Shown piece by piece: positions 32,943-41,254 of a stretch of DNA of 64,000 nt (its first letter is position 1; each line of letters opens with the position of its first letter). Location of the stretch: positions 2,976,001 to 3,040,000 of the forward strand of contig NZ_CP033381.1 in assembly GCF_016865255.1 (NCBI RefSeq). Direction: 5' to 3'. This stretch comes from Methylomonas sp. LW13 (GTDB lineage Bacteria; Pseudomonadota; Gammaproteobacteria; Methylococcales; Methylomonadaceae). Below the pieces are notes generated by a model. That model had not been told where the DNA came from. It ran no database searches and saw only the letters and a list, made by a program, of their open reading frames with translations. The position numbers were made by a program, and so were the translations under genes.

Positions 32943-34337
32943 CAGGCTGTTGAAATTTACCGATATACCTTCGGTTTCGGCGCCATTTCTCGAAGCGCCG
33001 GGTGGTCTGGAAGCCTGATTAGGCCTTAAAAACCGGTTTTGGCCGGTTATATTCGCCCCTAAGGGGGTTAAATTCCGCCTTTTGGCGGATTTTAGGCGCA
33101 CGACCACCTAGGCGGTGCTGTAACGCCAACCGAAAATGGCGCCCATTCGCGTCAGGTTATAGGCGGCAAAGGTAAAAAACGTTTGTGCGGCGACTTTCTT
33201 CAAGCCCCGGAACTTGGTTTGCCGTAGCGGACCGACGGTCTTGGCCCAGCCGAAGACTTCTTCGATCCGCTTGCGGGTTTTGAGGCTTTTGCGGTAACCG
33301 TCGTGCCTCGTGGTACGGCCATCAATGGCCGAGCCTTTTTCTTTTCTGGCGACATGCGGGGTGACTTTGCGTCCGCGTAGCTTGCCCACGAAATCCGCTG
33401 TATCGTAGTTTTTGTCGGCGCCCAAGGTTGCGCCAGGTTTACTGATCGTGCGTTTGACCATGGTTTCGGCCGCCTCGCGTTCCGCGGTGCCGGTGGCCTG
33501 GGTGACTTCAACGTCGACGACTAAGCCATTGCGGTTCTCCATCAAGGCATGGCCGAGGAAAGCCAGCTGAGATTTGTCACCTTCGCTCTTTTTGTACAGC
33601 CGAGCATCGGGATCGGTGGTCGAGGCGTGGGTATCGTTGCTGCGTTTCTCGCCCTTGAAGTTGACGGTGGGATTGCGTCCACCGTCTTCCGGCGGCGGGG
33701 TCGAACCGTCCTTTTTGACGAAACTCTTGTGCGAAGCCCAGGCCTGGATCAACGTACCGTCCACGGAGAAATGTTCGTCGGAGAGTAGCTTTTTCCACTC
33801 CGCCAAGGCCAGTACCCGTTCGAAAAACAAACGGCTGATACCCAAAGGGCACAAGTGCGCTCGTTCAGCAAGCGGTCGCGGTTGGCGCTGAAGGTGGAGT
33901 GATCCCATACGGCGTCGTCCATGGTCAAGCCAACGAACCAGCGGTACAGCAGGTTGAAATCGATATGCTCCACCAACTGCCGCTCCGAGCGAATGGAGAA
34001 CAGCACTTGCAGCAGACTGGCGCGCAGCAGGCGCTCCGGCGGAATCGAATCCCGGCCGCGACGGGCGTAGAGCGCGTCGAACTCGTCGTTCAATGTGGCG
34101 AGCAACAGATCGACTACTTTGCGTAGATTGCGGAGCGGATGTTTTTTCGGAATCCGCGCTTCCAGGGTTCGGTAGCTGAACAGGTCTTCTTGGGTGATGT
34201 CGGCGCCGCGCATGGGATCAATGCAGTATATTGGAGATGGTACTATTTTATCATGCAGAACAATGTCTTATGAATTACTCTCGCATCTGGTTCAACCAAT
34301 CAATGCGGCTTGCGGGAGCGATAAAATCAACAGCCTG
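32943..34337 (-). mobile_element. IS5-family insertion sequence with TTAA target duplication
   Basis: The element is about 1395 bp. Its ends carry the inverted repeat CAGGCTGTTGA, and it is bracketed by direct TTAA copies (32939-32942 and 34338-34341). TTAA fits the YTAR target of IS5 elements. The transposase gene is broken by a frameshift. About 165 bases between the left end and the transposase stop hold several hairpins (such as CCGCC/GGCGG near 33080) and no gene. Confidence 0.8.
33108..34213 (-). pseudogene. IS5-family transposase, frameshifted
   Basis: The N-terminal frame (33749-34213) has the DUF772 part, with IPPERLLRASLLQVLFSIRSER and DHSTFSANRDRLLNE. The C-terminal frame (33108-33908) has the DDE core: Asp in HFSVDGTLIQAW, Asp in GADKNYDT and Glu in RKRIEEVFGWAK. 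The two frames differ by one. If 17 bases at 33843-33859 are removed, the frames join as NRDRLLNE-GISRLFFERVL, which is how I remember related transposases reading. This suggests a 17-base insertion. A programmed frameshift is the other option, but no slippery A-run is seen there. Confidence 0.75.
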
Positions 34338-34518
34338 TTAAGGCAAGTCTTGTCGCGCGTTTATCGCACCCGTCGATGTGCGCTTACCCAAGGCCTCGGA
34401 GCCAAATTCAGTCCGGCACCAGGACTACATGCTAGTGAATTACTCTACAGTTAACACAGCTTTTTGAAGAGCGTGACCAACCGTCAATACAGTTGCAAAC
34501 TGTGAGGTAGGATTAATC

Positions 34519-34559
34519 GACAGACCGGTTTAGCGTGATGCTAAATACTGTCGTTTTTA
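34519..34559 (+). terminator. hairpin with T-run after the relic
   Basis: An outer stem GACAG/CTGTC encloses an inner stem TTTAGC/GCTAAA, followed by GTTTTT. It could end plus-strand transcripts coming from the Uma2 relic. Confidence 0.4.
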
Positions 34560-34590
34560 TGCCAACCGGTACTCAATATCTTGCAGGCAT

Positions 34591-34623
34591 AAAAAAAGGA
34601 CTAGCGAATTAACGCAAGTCCTT
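34591..34623 (-). terminator. terminator of the CAU tRNA gene
   Basis: Read on the minus strand, AAGGACT pairs with AGTCCTT across a 14-base loop and is followed by a run of T. It begins nine bases past the CCA end of the tRNA. Confidence 0.75.
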
Positions 34624-34631
34624 GATTTAAA

Positions 34632-34709
34632 TGGTGGCGATACCGGGGATCGAACCTGGAACCTCGGGGTTATGAATCCCGCGCTCTAACCGGATTGAGC
34701 TATATCGCC
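34632..34709 (-). tRNA. tRNA with CAU anticodon (Met, possibly Ile2)
   Basis: The 78-base RNA folds into a full cloverleaf with the CCA end encoded. The acceptor stem is GGCGATA/TATCGCC, the D stem is GCTC/GAGC, and the anticodon loop is TTCATAA. The T loop is TTCGATC. Two stem positions are A-C mismatches: 31-39 in the anticodon stem and 51-63 in the T stem. G1-C72 pairs, so it is not the initiator. Elongator Met is most likely, but a lysidine-modified Ile2 tRNA also has CAU in DNA. A perfect promoter and a good terminator flank it. Confidence 0.85.
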
Positions 34710-34724
34710 ACTGGGAACAGCTTT

Positions 34725-34756
34725 GAAAAGACGCGCATTATAGGGCGCGTCTTTTC
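34725..34756. terminator. 12-bp inverted repeat after ychF
   Basis: GAAAAGACGCGC pairs perfectly with GCGCGTCTTTTC around an eight-base loop. On the minus strand it ends in TTTT and lies just after the ychF stop, so it can act as the ychF terminator. The loop contains the TATAAT of the tRNA promoter. Confidence 0.6.
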
Positions 34757-34765
34757 CATTGTCAA
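34737..34765 (-). promoter_or_regulatory. consensus sigma70 promoter of the tRNA
   Basis: On the minus strand TTGACA (34765-34760) and TATAAT (34742-34737) are exactly 17 bases apart, a perfect match. The tRNA 5' end is 27 bases past the -10. The GC-rich bases right after the -10 (GCGCG) resemble the discriminator of stringently controlled stable-RNA promoters. The -35 box includes the TGA stop codon of ychF. Confidence 0.8.
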
Positions 34766-35853
34766 ACATTGAAACGAAAGTGCATCACGTCACCATCCTG
34801 GACTTTGTACTCCTTGCCTTCCAACCGCCATTTACCGGCGTCTTTGGCTCCTTGTTCGCCGTTGTAAGCTATAAAATCCGCATAAGACACAACTTCGGCG
34901 CGGATGAACCCCTTTTCGAAATCGGAGTGAATCACGCCCGCGGCTTGCGGCGCGGTGGCGTTGACAGGGATCGTCCAAGCTCTGACTTCTTTGACGCCAG
35001 CGGTAAAATAAGTCGATAGATTCAACAACTCGTAGCCGGCACGTACCACCCTATTCAAGCCAGGCTCTTCCAAGCCCAAGTCTTCGAGAAATTCTTTCTT
35101 TTCGTCTTCATCAAGTTGCACGATTTCGGCTTCTATAGCCGCACAAACAGCGACGACCTTGGAGCCTTCTTTCTCGGCAAACGCTTTGACTTTGTCCAGC
35201 ATCGGATTGTTCTCAAAACCGTCGTCTTGAACATTGGCAACATACAGCGTCGGCTTGATCGTGATCAGGCACAATTCCTTGATAAGCTTGGCTTCATCTT
35301 CGCTTAAACCCAAAGTACGCACGGCTTCACCGGCATTGAGATGTTCCAGCACCCGTTCCAGAACTTCCTTTCTGGCCAGCTCGTCCTTGTTGCCGGACTT
35401 TGAAGCCTTTGCGGCTTTTTGCAGTGCTCTTTCGACGGAAGACATGTCGGCCAGAGCCAATTCGGTATTGATGACTTCGATATCGTTGATCGGATCGACT
35501 TTGCCGGCAACGTGAATCACGTTGTCGTCATCAAAACAGCGCACCACATGCACAACGGCATCGGTTTCGCGGATATTACCGAGAAATTGGTTGCCCAAGC
35601 CTTCGCCTTTCGACGCGCCGGCCACTAATCCGGCGATGTCGACAAACTCAATGGTGGTCGGTAACACGCGTTCTGGATTGACGATGGCCGCCAGTTTATC
35701 CATTCGTGGATCAGGAACCGGCACCACACCTACGTTTGGGTCTATCGTGCAAAAAGGATAGTTTTCAGCCGCAATGGTGGCTTTGGTCAGCGCGTTGAAC
35801 AGAGTTGATTTACCGACGTTGGGCAGCCCAACGATTCCGCAATGTAGTGCCAT
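34762..35853 (-). CDS. YchF/OLA1-type GTPase/ATPase
   Basis: This 363-residue protein is YchF, a universal P-loop protein linked to ribosomes and stress. Motifs are [14 protein letters not shown] (G1), the switch segment with [12 protein letters not shown] (G3, DxAG), and a C-terminal TGS domain ending with [27 protein letters not shown]. Length is typical. In many gammaproteobacteria pth lies upstream, but here a CsgG-like gene does. The stop codon overlaps the tRNA promoter. Confidence 0.96.
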   Translation of the reverse strand: MALHCGIVGLPNVGKSTLFNALTKATIAAENYPFCTIDPNVGVVPVPDPRMDKLAAIVNPERVLPTTIEFVDIAGLVAGASKGEGLGNQFLGNIRETDAVVHVVRCFDDDNVIHVAGKVDPINDIEVINTELALADMSSVERALQKAAKASKSGNKDELARKEVLERVLEHLNAGEAVRTLGLSEDEAKLIKELCLITIKPTLYVANVQDDGFENNPMLDKVKAFAEKEGSKVVAVCAAIEAEIVQLDEDEKKEFLEDLGLEEPGLNRVVRAGYELLNLSTYFTAGVKEVRAWTIPVNATAPQAAGVIHSDFEKGFIRAEVVSYADFIAYNGEQGAKDAGKWRLEGKEYKVQDGDVMHFRFNV

Positions 35854-35959
35854 GAATTTTATACAGAAGGATTAATTTAACAGGAGCCGGATAAACCGGA
35901 AGAGTGCGGGCGCGATTATACAGAGAATTTACGGATATGACCGCGCCGACACGAGGAGT

Positions 35960-35985
35960 AGCGCATCGTTTAAAGACGATGCGCT
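35960..35985. terminator. 10-bp hairpin after the CsgG-like gene
   Basis: AGCGCATCGT pairs with ACGATGCGCT around a six-base loop, between the stop of the CsgG-like gene and ychF. There is no T-run, so termination strength is uncertain. Confidence 0.4.
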
Positions 35986-35994
35986 ATCGGATTG

Positions 35995-36861
35995 TTACTT
36001 GACTTGCAAAACACCACCTTGACCGCTGCCGCCACCGCCCTGTACTTCCTGCGCTTTATAGTTTCTGAGCGATTGGACCATATTGTTATAGGCATCAAAA
36101 AAGGCTGCCGCGGTAGCTATGCCTTCCGGGGTTCTGCTGTACATGCCTATGCTACCCCCGGCCGCGCCGGCAAAAAGTCCGCCCCAACCGCCAAACGCGC
36201 CGCCGCCCGAGGTACTCATATTGTTCGCGGTGGCACTGCCTTGGGAAATGGCAATTTGTACGGTTGAACGAATATCGGTCAGTGTCAGTGCCACATCGGT
36301 AGTTCTCGTTTCCACGGCATGCGAAACCGCACCGGCAATGGCGCCTAGACCGCCTAACCCGGCAGCACCTAATCCGGCACCGATTAATCCGGCCCCGATC
36401 GAGCCTCCTTGTCCGCCTGTCGATTCGTTAGCGACGATAATCTGCGGGTCAAGTAAATAGTCTGCGGCAACACGTTGGCCTTTGTGTTGTTTTGAACCTG
36501 ACCGATATTCTCCGGAGTTTCTTTGTTGGTCGGTGATTCTATCCAGCATGGCGCTGGTGCTCATATTGCCAATACCGGTGATAATAAAACAATTGGATTG
36601 CTGTACCGCCAAGCGGATTAACGGATCAACTGTGGTTACACCTGATGCTCCCGAAAAACGGCCGTCGCTGACCGCTAAGGTACCCAATGGGCTGGCGCAG
36701 CGCTCCAAAGACTTATTGGCGTTGACGCTGGTCGCTCCGCCGGCAGAGCCAGAGACTAAATTTGAACTACCACCTGTCTGCAAGCCAGGCTGTTGCGCGC
36801 AGCCGGCAAAAGCAAAAACAGAGACCAGTAATGATAAATCTCGAATTGATTTAACGCTCAT
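35995..36861 (-). CDS. CsgG/HfaB-like outer-membrane lipoprotein
   Basis: This 288-residue protein has a lipoprotein signal (lipobox FAGC near residue 21) and a CsgG-like body. The segment around SAMLDRITDQQRN and AADYLLDPQIIV matches the conserved CsgG core, and TTDVALTLTDIRSTVQIAIS matches its later strand region. Glycine-rich stretches (about 150-180 and 220-245) fall where CsgG forms its membrane-crossing hairpins. CsgG secretes curli subunits, but no curli genes are nearby. It is divergent from a Sel1-repeat lipoprotein gene. Confidence 0.7.
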   Translation of the reverse strand: MSVKSIRDLSLLVSVFAFAGCAQQPGLQTGGSSNLVSGSAGGATSVNANKSLERCASPLGTLAVSDGRFSGASGVTTVDPLIRLAVQQSNCFIITGIGNMSTSAMLDRITDQQRNSGEYRSGSKQHKGQRVAADYLLDPQIIVANESTGGQGGSIGAGLIGAGLGAAGLGGLGAIAGAVSHAVETRTTDVALTLTDIRSTVQIAISQGSATANNMSTSGGGAFGGWGGLFAGAAGGSIGMYSRTPEGIATAAAFFDAYNNMVQSLRNYKAQEVQGGGGSGQGGVLQVK

Positions 36862-36964
36862 CCAAAAAACTCCAAAAAATTGCCGTTCAGTTAATGACGC
36901 CTAGCAAACTAAAAAATTCGAGCGATAATAGACCAAAACTTATGAAAAGAAAAAGGAAATACTC

Positions 36965-37576
36965 ATGCATTCAAAAAAGCCTTTTTTGTCAACGCTATTT
37001 GTATTATTCGTAGCGTTTGGCCTTGTCGCGTGTACACATCAAGAGAAACAAGTTAAGTCTGACACGATTAGAATTTGCGACGAGAATGGCTGTGCGGATC
37101 GCCCGAAAGACTATGCCTCTTTTCAGCCGGAACCGGCAATGTCCGCCGAAGACGCTGCAAGAATCAAAGCACTTGAAGAATTGGCCACAAACGACCCCCG
37201 TGCCGCTTATGACCTTGCCCTACGTTTTTTCAGAGGTGACGGTGTTCGTCAGGATACTTATAAATCGATCAAATGGATGCGTGAATCCGCCGAGAAAGGC
37301 AACTTCGAAGCGCAAAAAGCCTTGGGTAGGGTCTATCTGACGGGTCTCGGTGAAATGGGCTCCGATCCGGGCGAGGCTGAAAAATGGTTGTCCATTACCG
37401 CCAACAAAGGCGACAAAGAAGCAAGCAGTTTACTTAAAGAGGCAGTAAAAGCTCGCCAATCGGAGCAAGCCGATTACCAATGGCGGAGACGATGGCAACA
37501 GATTTTTTACAACAACTGGTATTCCGGCTATCGCTACAATTGGTATTGGGGAACCGGGAGGTGGTATTTGTATTAA
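36965..37576 (+). CDS. Sel1-repeat lipoprotein with an aromatic tail
   Basis: This 203-residue lipoprotein has lipobox LVAC (Cys near residue 23) and two or three Sel1-like repeats (about 70-160, with AAYDLALRFFRGDGV and AQKALGRVYLTGLGE). The last 32 residues are very rich in Trp, Tyr and Arg (for example QWRRRWQQIF and YRYNWYWGTGRWYLY), which is unusual. Sel1 proteins act as scaffolds for protein contacts. It is divergent from the CsgG-like lipoprotein gene 100 bases away, so the two may share control. Confidence 0.75.
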   Translation: MHSKKPFLSTLFVLFVAFGLVACTHQEKQVKSDTIRICDENGCADRPKDYASFQPEPAMSAEDAARIKALEELATNDPRAAYDLALRFFRGDGVRQDTYKSIKWMRESAEKGNFEAQKALGRVYLTGLGEMGSDPGEAEKWLSITANKGDKEASSLLKEAVKARQSEQADYQWRRRWQQIFYNNWYSGYRYNWYWGTGRWYLY

Positions 37577-37709
37577 TCTGAACAAACTCCGGTATTTGCT
37601 TAATTAAAAACCAAGTACCAGAATCGCAACGATCCCCCGTTTTACGCGAAGTGTAAAAATTCACAATTTTAGCTACGGAATCAGGTTACGAATAACCCAA
37701 AGAATGTCT

Positions 37710-38912
37710 TTAACCCTGATCTGAGCAGGCTTCGCCGAATACTATTGTTTTATCTCGGCCACTTGCTTTGGCTTGATACAAGGCGGCATCGGCGTAATTA
37801 ATCATTTGATCGATGTCCGGCGTTTGTTCGGATTGAACCAAGTCGCCATTCAGGCAATACAAGCCAATACTCAGGGTCAAATTAACCACCTCTTTATCGA
37901 TAGTCCATTCCAGAGCTTTAATTTCCTGCCGAATACGTTCCGCGAATGTTTTACCGCTATCGCAACGGGTGTTGGTAAAAATAGCGACAAACTCCTCACC
38001 ACCAAAACGCACCAGAATATCGGTATTGCGGACTTGTCGCTTTAACGCGTTAGCCACGCCGGTTAATACTTGATCGCCGAACAAATGGCCGAAGCGATCA
38101 TTAATTACTTTGAAATGATCGATGTCCATCACCAGCAGACAAAAACTAGTTTTGTAGCGCTTATGATGAGCGATAACGACTTCGACTTGGTCGTAAAAAT
38201 ACCGCCGATTATGCAGGCCTGTTAATTGGTCATGCATGGACATACTGGCAAAATGATCTTTAAGTTGATTGGTTTCGGCGACCAAGCTCTCCAACTCGGC
38301 CGTCCTCAACGCAATTTGCTGTTCCATTTGCTGAACCAGGCGCCGAGTGGTGATCAACTGACCAAGAATGTTTTTATAGACTTCCAATAAACGAATATGC
38401 CAATCGCTGAAGTAATTTGCTTGCGGATGCGATACGTTTAAAACGCCAATCAGAGTGCGGTTGAAGGTAAAAACCGGCACGCTGATAATTGAGCCGGGCG
38501 ATTGGTTCACGTTTCCAGTTTTTTCAAATCGCTTATCTTCATGACAATTTTGACAATGTTGCAAAACACCGGTCGCAGCAGCCGCACCAATCAAGCCTTC
38601 CCCGACTTTAAAGCGCAAAGGCCTATCAACATTTGGTTCAGTATTGCCCAACTCACGAACACTAATACCGGCGACATTGCTTAATAAGCCTTCACTATCC
38701 ACGATAAAAAAAGAGCAGCGTTCCATGTCTTGATATTGGATAAGACTTGCCAAAGCCTGTCTGATTAGGGCTTTTTCATCATCGACTTGATAGTCGATTT
38801 CGGACAGTTGTTTAACTGCGGACAGCGCATTGACGAGGTCGATCAGCAAATCTTGCATGCCGAAGCCCGCTAGTTTGGCATCTTGACTGTCTGCGCTGTG
38901 CTGATTCATCAA
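37710..38912 (-). CDS. GAF-GGDEF diguanylate cyclase
   Basis: This 400-residue soluble protein has a GAF domain (about 35-190), a short coiled coil and a GGDEF domain (about 225-390) with the active motif GGEEF in RFGGEEFVAIF. It should make c-di-GMP. A typical RxxD inhibitory site is not obvious. Its ATG overlaps the stop of the upstream HDOD gene by four bases, so the pair is translationally coupled. Confidence 0.92.
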   Translation of the reverse strand: MMNQHSADSQDAKLAGFGMQDLLIDLVNALSAVKQLSEIDYQVDDEKALIRQALASLIQYQDMERCSFFIVDSEGLLSNVAGISVRELGNTEPNVDRPLRFKVGEGLIGAAAATGVLQHCQNCHEDKRFEKTGNVNQSPGSIISVPVFTFNRTLIGVLNVSHPQANYFSDWHIRLLEVYKNILGQLITTRRLVQQMEQQIALRTAELESLVAETNQLKDHFASMSMHDQLTGLHNRRYFYDQVEVVIAHHKRYKTSFCLLVMDIDHFKVINDRFGHLFGDQVLTGVANALKRQVRNTDILVRFGGEEFVAIFTNTRCDSGKTFAERIRQEIKALEWTIDKEVVNLTLSIGLYCLNGDLVQSEQTPDIDQMINYADAALYQAKASGRDKTIVFGEACSDQG

Positions 38913-39778
38913 TTCCCCATGATGGCTGCAAGTTTTTGCATAGCCGGCTGATTTTCGCCCAGTTGTTCGGCTAGCTCGCGTATATTTTCCAACGGTAACT
39001 TAATTTTCCGGCATTCCGGCTCAAACTCTTGCAGATTAATCGATTCACCGGCAATCACGGCTGCGCTTAATCGCTCACAAACCCTCAATAAAATCAGCAA
39101 GGGCAGTTCTTTACCGTCAAAATCCTTATTTTCATAATTTTGTAATAGAAGCTGATACAAAGCCGGCAAATGCCATTTATGCAATAAAAAATGACCGATT
39201 TGATAATGGCTCTGCCCCATTTGTCGAGAAATTCCCTCACTCACCGGCAAGCGAGTTTTTTTGCTCTCGACAAAAACCTCATGCAACTCTTCGGGCTGCA
39301 AATAGCCGAGCACCAATACGCCGATATTGAGCAGCAATCCGCCGGAATAAATAGTCGATGGCGTAAACTCGCGCAATTGCGGAATTTCGGCTGCCAATTT
39401 TTGCGCGGATACTGCCGTTGTTAATGAGCGTATCCAAAAATACTCGGCGTCGAATCCTTGGCATTTACGCGTATCAAATTGAACATTAAAAATAATTGCC
39501 ATTGCCAGGGCTTTTACTAAATCCAGGCCCAGGACCTGAAAAATGGCGGTACGAATGTCTGAGACATTACGGCCTCGGGCAAAGTAGGCCGAATTCGCTA
39601 ATCCAAGCAATCTGGCGACCAAACCAGGCGATAACGATAAGGCATCCGCCAGCTTTTCTATGGGTATGTCCGGCGTGTTAATGGCACCCAGAATTCGCAG
39701 ACTCGCCTCGGGCAAAACCGGCAAGTTTTTCAGCGAACTCATCTGCAATTCAATTGTTTGCTTTACACCGGCATTCAT
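38909..39778 (-). CDS. HDOD-domain protein
   Basis: This 289-residue protein has an HDOD domain (about 15-215, with LPVLPEASLRILGAI and LVARLLGLANSAYF), a relative of HD hydrolases that usually lacks metal ligands and acts in signalling. The open frame reaches 39811, but the ATG at 39778 overlaps the TGA of the YgfX-like gene and gives the expected N-terminus. It lies between that gene and a diguanylate cyclase in one operon, so it may control or receive c-di-GMP signals. Confidence 0.88.
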   Translation of the reverse strand: MNAGVKQTIELQMSSLKNLPVLPEASLRILGAINTPDIPIEKLADALSLSPGLVARLLGLANSAYFARGRNVSDIRTAIFQVLGLDLVKALAMAIIFNVQFDTRKCQGFDAEYFWIRSLTTAVSAQKLAAEIPQLREFTPSTIYSGGLLLNIGVLVLGYLQPEELHEVFVESKKTRLPVSEGISRQMGQSHYQIGHFLLHKWHLPALYQLLLQNYENKDFDGKELPLLILLRVCERLSAAVIAGESINLQEFEPECRKIKLPLENIRELAEQLGENQPAMQKLAAIMGN

Positions 39779-40209
39779 CAACCATGACCATGACCTGAAA
39801 TAATTAAACAAACCGAGAGTTTGCGGTAATCGTTGTTACTCATTGCATCTTTGGGAATTATCATCGATTGACGCCTCCCTTTATCATGCACCCAATGCAG
39901 CGCGATTAGTAATCCGGTTACCACAGTTGATGCTTGAATCTCGATAGACTGGTAATGGTCGCCACTTCCCAGCAGCGACCATCCGTGCTGAGGAGTATAG
40001 CGCAGATATGCGCCGCCAATTTTGCCGGATGCCATATTGCTTCGCCAACTCAAAAATACCGCCATCGTTAGCAAGCATTGGTAAGGCATCGGCAGCGCGT
40101 TTAGCCAACATGCCGCCAGCGTCACCGCGTGGATGGCGCTAACGATGAATGTCAGCGCCCGTGAGCGCCCCACTGTAAAATTCATGCTCTGTTCAAGATT
40201 TTTCGACAC
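39778..40209 (-). CDS. YgfX-like membrane protein
   Basis: This 143-residue protein has two predicted membrane helices (about 18-55) and a cytoplasmic tail, like E. coli YgfX (CptA). The later part (QSMIIPKDAMSNNDYRKLSVCL) matches the YgfX C-terminal pattern. YgfX is reported to affect cell shape with its partner SdhE. No sdhE gene fits in the 77 bases between this start and ygfZ. The GTG at 40209 has an AGGTG site eight bases upstream; an ATG at 40185 is the alternative. Confidence 0.7.
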   Translation of the reverse strand: MSKNLEQSMNFTVGRSRALTFIVSAIHAVTLAACWLNALPMPYQCLLTMAVFLSWRSNMASGKIGGAYLRYTPQHGWSLLGSGDHYQSIEIQASTVVTGLLIALHWVHDKGRRQSMIIPKDAMSNNDYRKLSVCLIISGHGHG

Positions 40210-40286
40210 AATCGCCGCACCTTTTTCGAGCTAAGGTAAACTACCCTGCTAAATTATGTTCACGTATTCCTACAAACCTTACCGCC

Positions 40287-41231
40287 ATGCTTGAAGACCG
40301 GAAAGTTCACACAAACGCTTTTAGCGAACCCAATGCACTTGCTTTATCCAGAAAAGTATTCGCATCCACCGGCCTGAGCCTCATAGAAGTCAGCGGTCAG
40401 GATGCCGCAAAACTCTTACAAGGCCAGCTAACATGTAACATTAACGATTTATCGGCATCGCAAGCCAGTATAGCTGGATTCTGCAACGCCAAAGGCCGGG
40501 TCATCAGTACGCTATTGGTGGTTAAATCGCTGGAATCTTTTTACCTGATACTGCCTGCGGACTTACTCGACACCGTGTTAAAAAAATTGCGAATGTACGT
40601 GCTGCGAGCCGATGCAAAATTGCATGATCAAACCGGAAACATGCATATCCTGGGCATATCGGGTCTTTCGCCTGAGTTCGACGTTCCGACAGACAATTTC
40701 GCAATCGGGCAAATACCGTTAACGACCATTAAGTTACCCGGCGCGCCGCGCCATCTGCTATTGGGTACGTCTGATCAGATCGATGAATTTACCGGATTAC
40801 TGTTTAGCCGATACGCTTTCGAATCCGGCTGCCTGGACGAGTGGCGCTATCAAGACATCTCCACTGCCCTGCCCTGGTTTGATATTAGCCAATCGGAACA
40901 ACATATTCCGCAGATGTTGGGTATTGACCAGCTTGGCGGCATCAGTTTCAGTAAAGGCTGTTACACAGGTCAGGAAATCGTGGCCCGCAGTCACTATTTG
41001 GGCAAAGTCAAACGCGCCTTGTTTATTGCCGAATGCCGTCAATCAGCAAGCGACGTCATTAACGGCTGTAAGGTGTTGGACGGCATTTCTCAGCAAAATA
41101 TGGGGTGCGTACTGACGAACGCGGTCTGGACCGGAATAAACCGTGCGCTGTTGGTCCTGCAAATAGTTGATGGACTGCCAAAAAACCTTATACTTGATGA
41201 CGACTATCGTACGCCTATCGCGATAATTTAG
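40287..41231 (+). CDS. YgfZ-type folate-binding protein
   Basis: This 314-residue protein has the GcvT-like fold of YgfZ, which binds tetrahydrofolate and helps iron-sulfur enzymes. The signature KGCYTGQE is at residues 223-230. It is divergent from the YgfX-like gene, matching the usual gammaproteobacterial neighbourhood except for the missing sdhE. An HDOD gene follows after 23 bases. Confidence 0.92.
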   Translation: MLEDRKVHTNAFSEPNALALSRKVFASTGLSLIEVSGQDAAKLLQGQLTCNINDLSASQASIAGFCNAKGRVISTLLVVKSLESFYLILPADLLDTVLKKLRMYVLRADAKLHDQTGNMHILGISGLSPEFDVPTDNFAIGQIPLTTIKLPGAPRHLLLGTSDQIDEFTGLLFSRYAFESGCLDEWRYQDISTALPWFDISQSEQHIPQMLGIDQLGGISFSKGCYTGQEIVARSHYLGKVKRALFIAECRQSASDVINGCKVLDGISQQNMGCVLTNAVWTGINRALLVLQIVDGLPKNLILDDDYRTPIAII

Positions 41232-41254
41232 GATCAATAGCGGAAATTCAATCC

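Larger units (their letters stand above)
32898..34467 (+). pseudogene. dead Uma2 gene split by the IS5-type element
   Basis: Left of the element, 32898-32942 reads DVAGEIYFQTRRAL then TAA. Right of it, 34342 onward reads GKSCRAFIAPVDVRLPK. The intact-core Uma2 gene at 25960 reads DVAGEIY, a short stretch, then LQGKPCRIFIGPVDVRLPK, so both sides join in frame at the insertion point. The codon at the join is TAA where the sister gene has CAA (Gln). The N-terminal part is missing and the right part diverges and ends at 34467. Coordinates include the inserted element. Confidence 0.65.

Noticed and set aside
34194-34454. 86-residue plus-strand open frame across the IS right end
   Set aside because: It crosses the element boundary and reads the Uma2 relic in the wrong frame.
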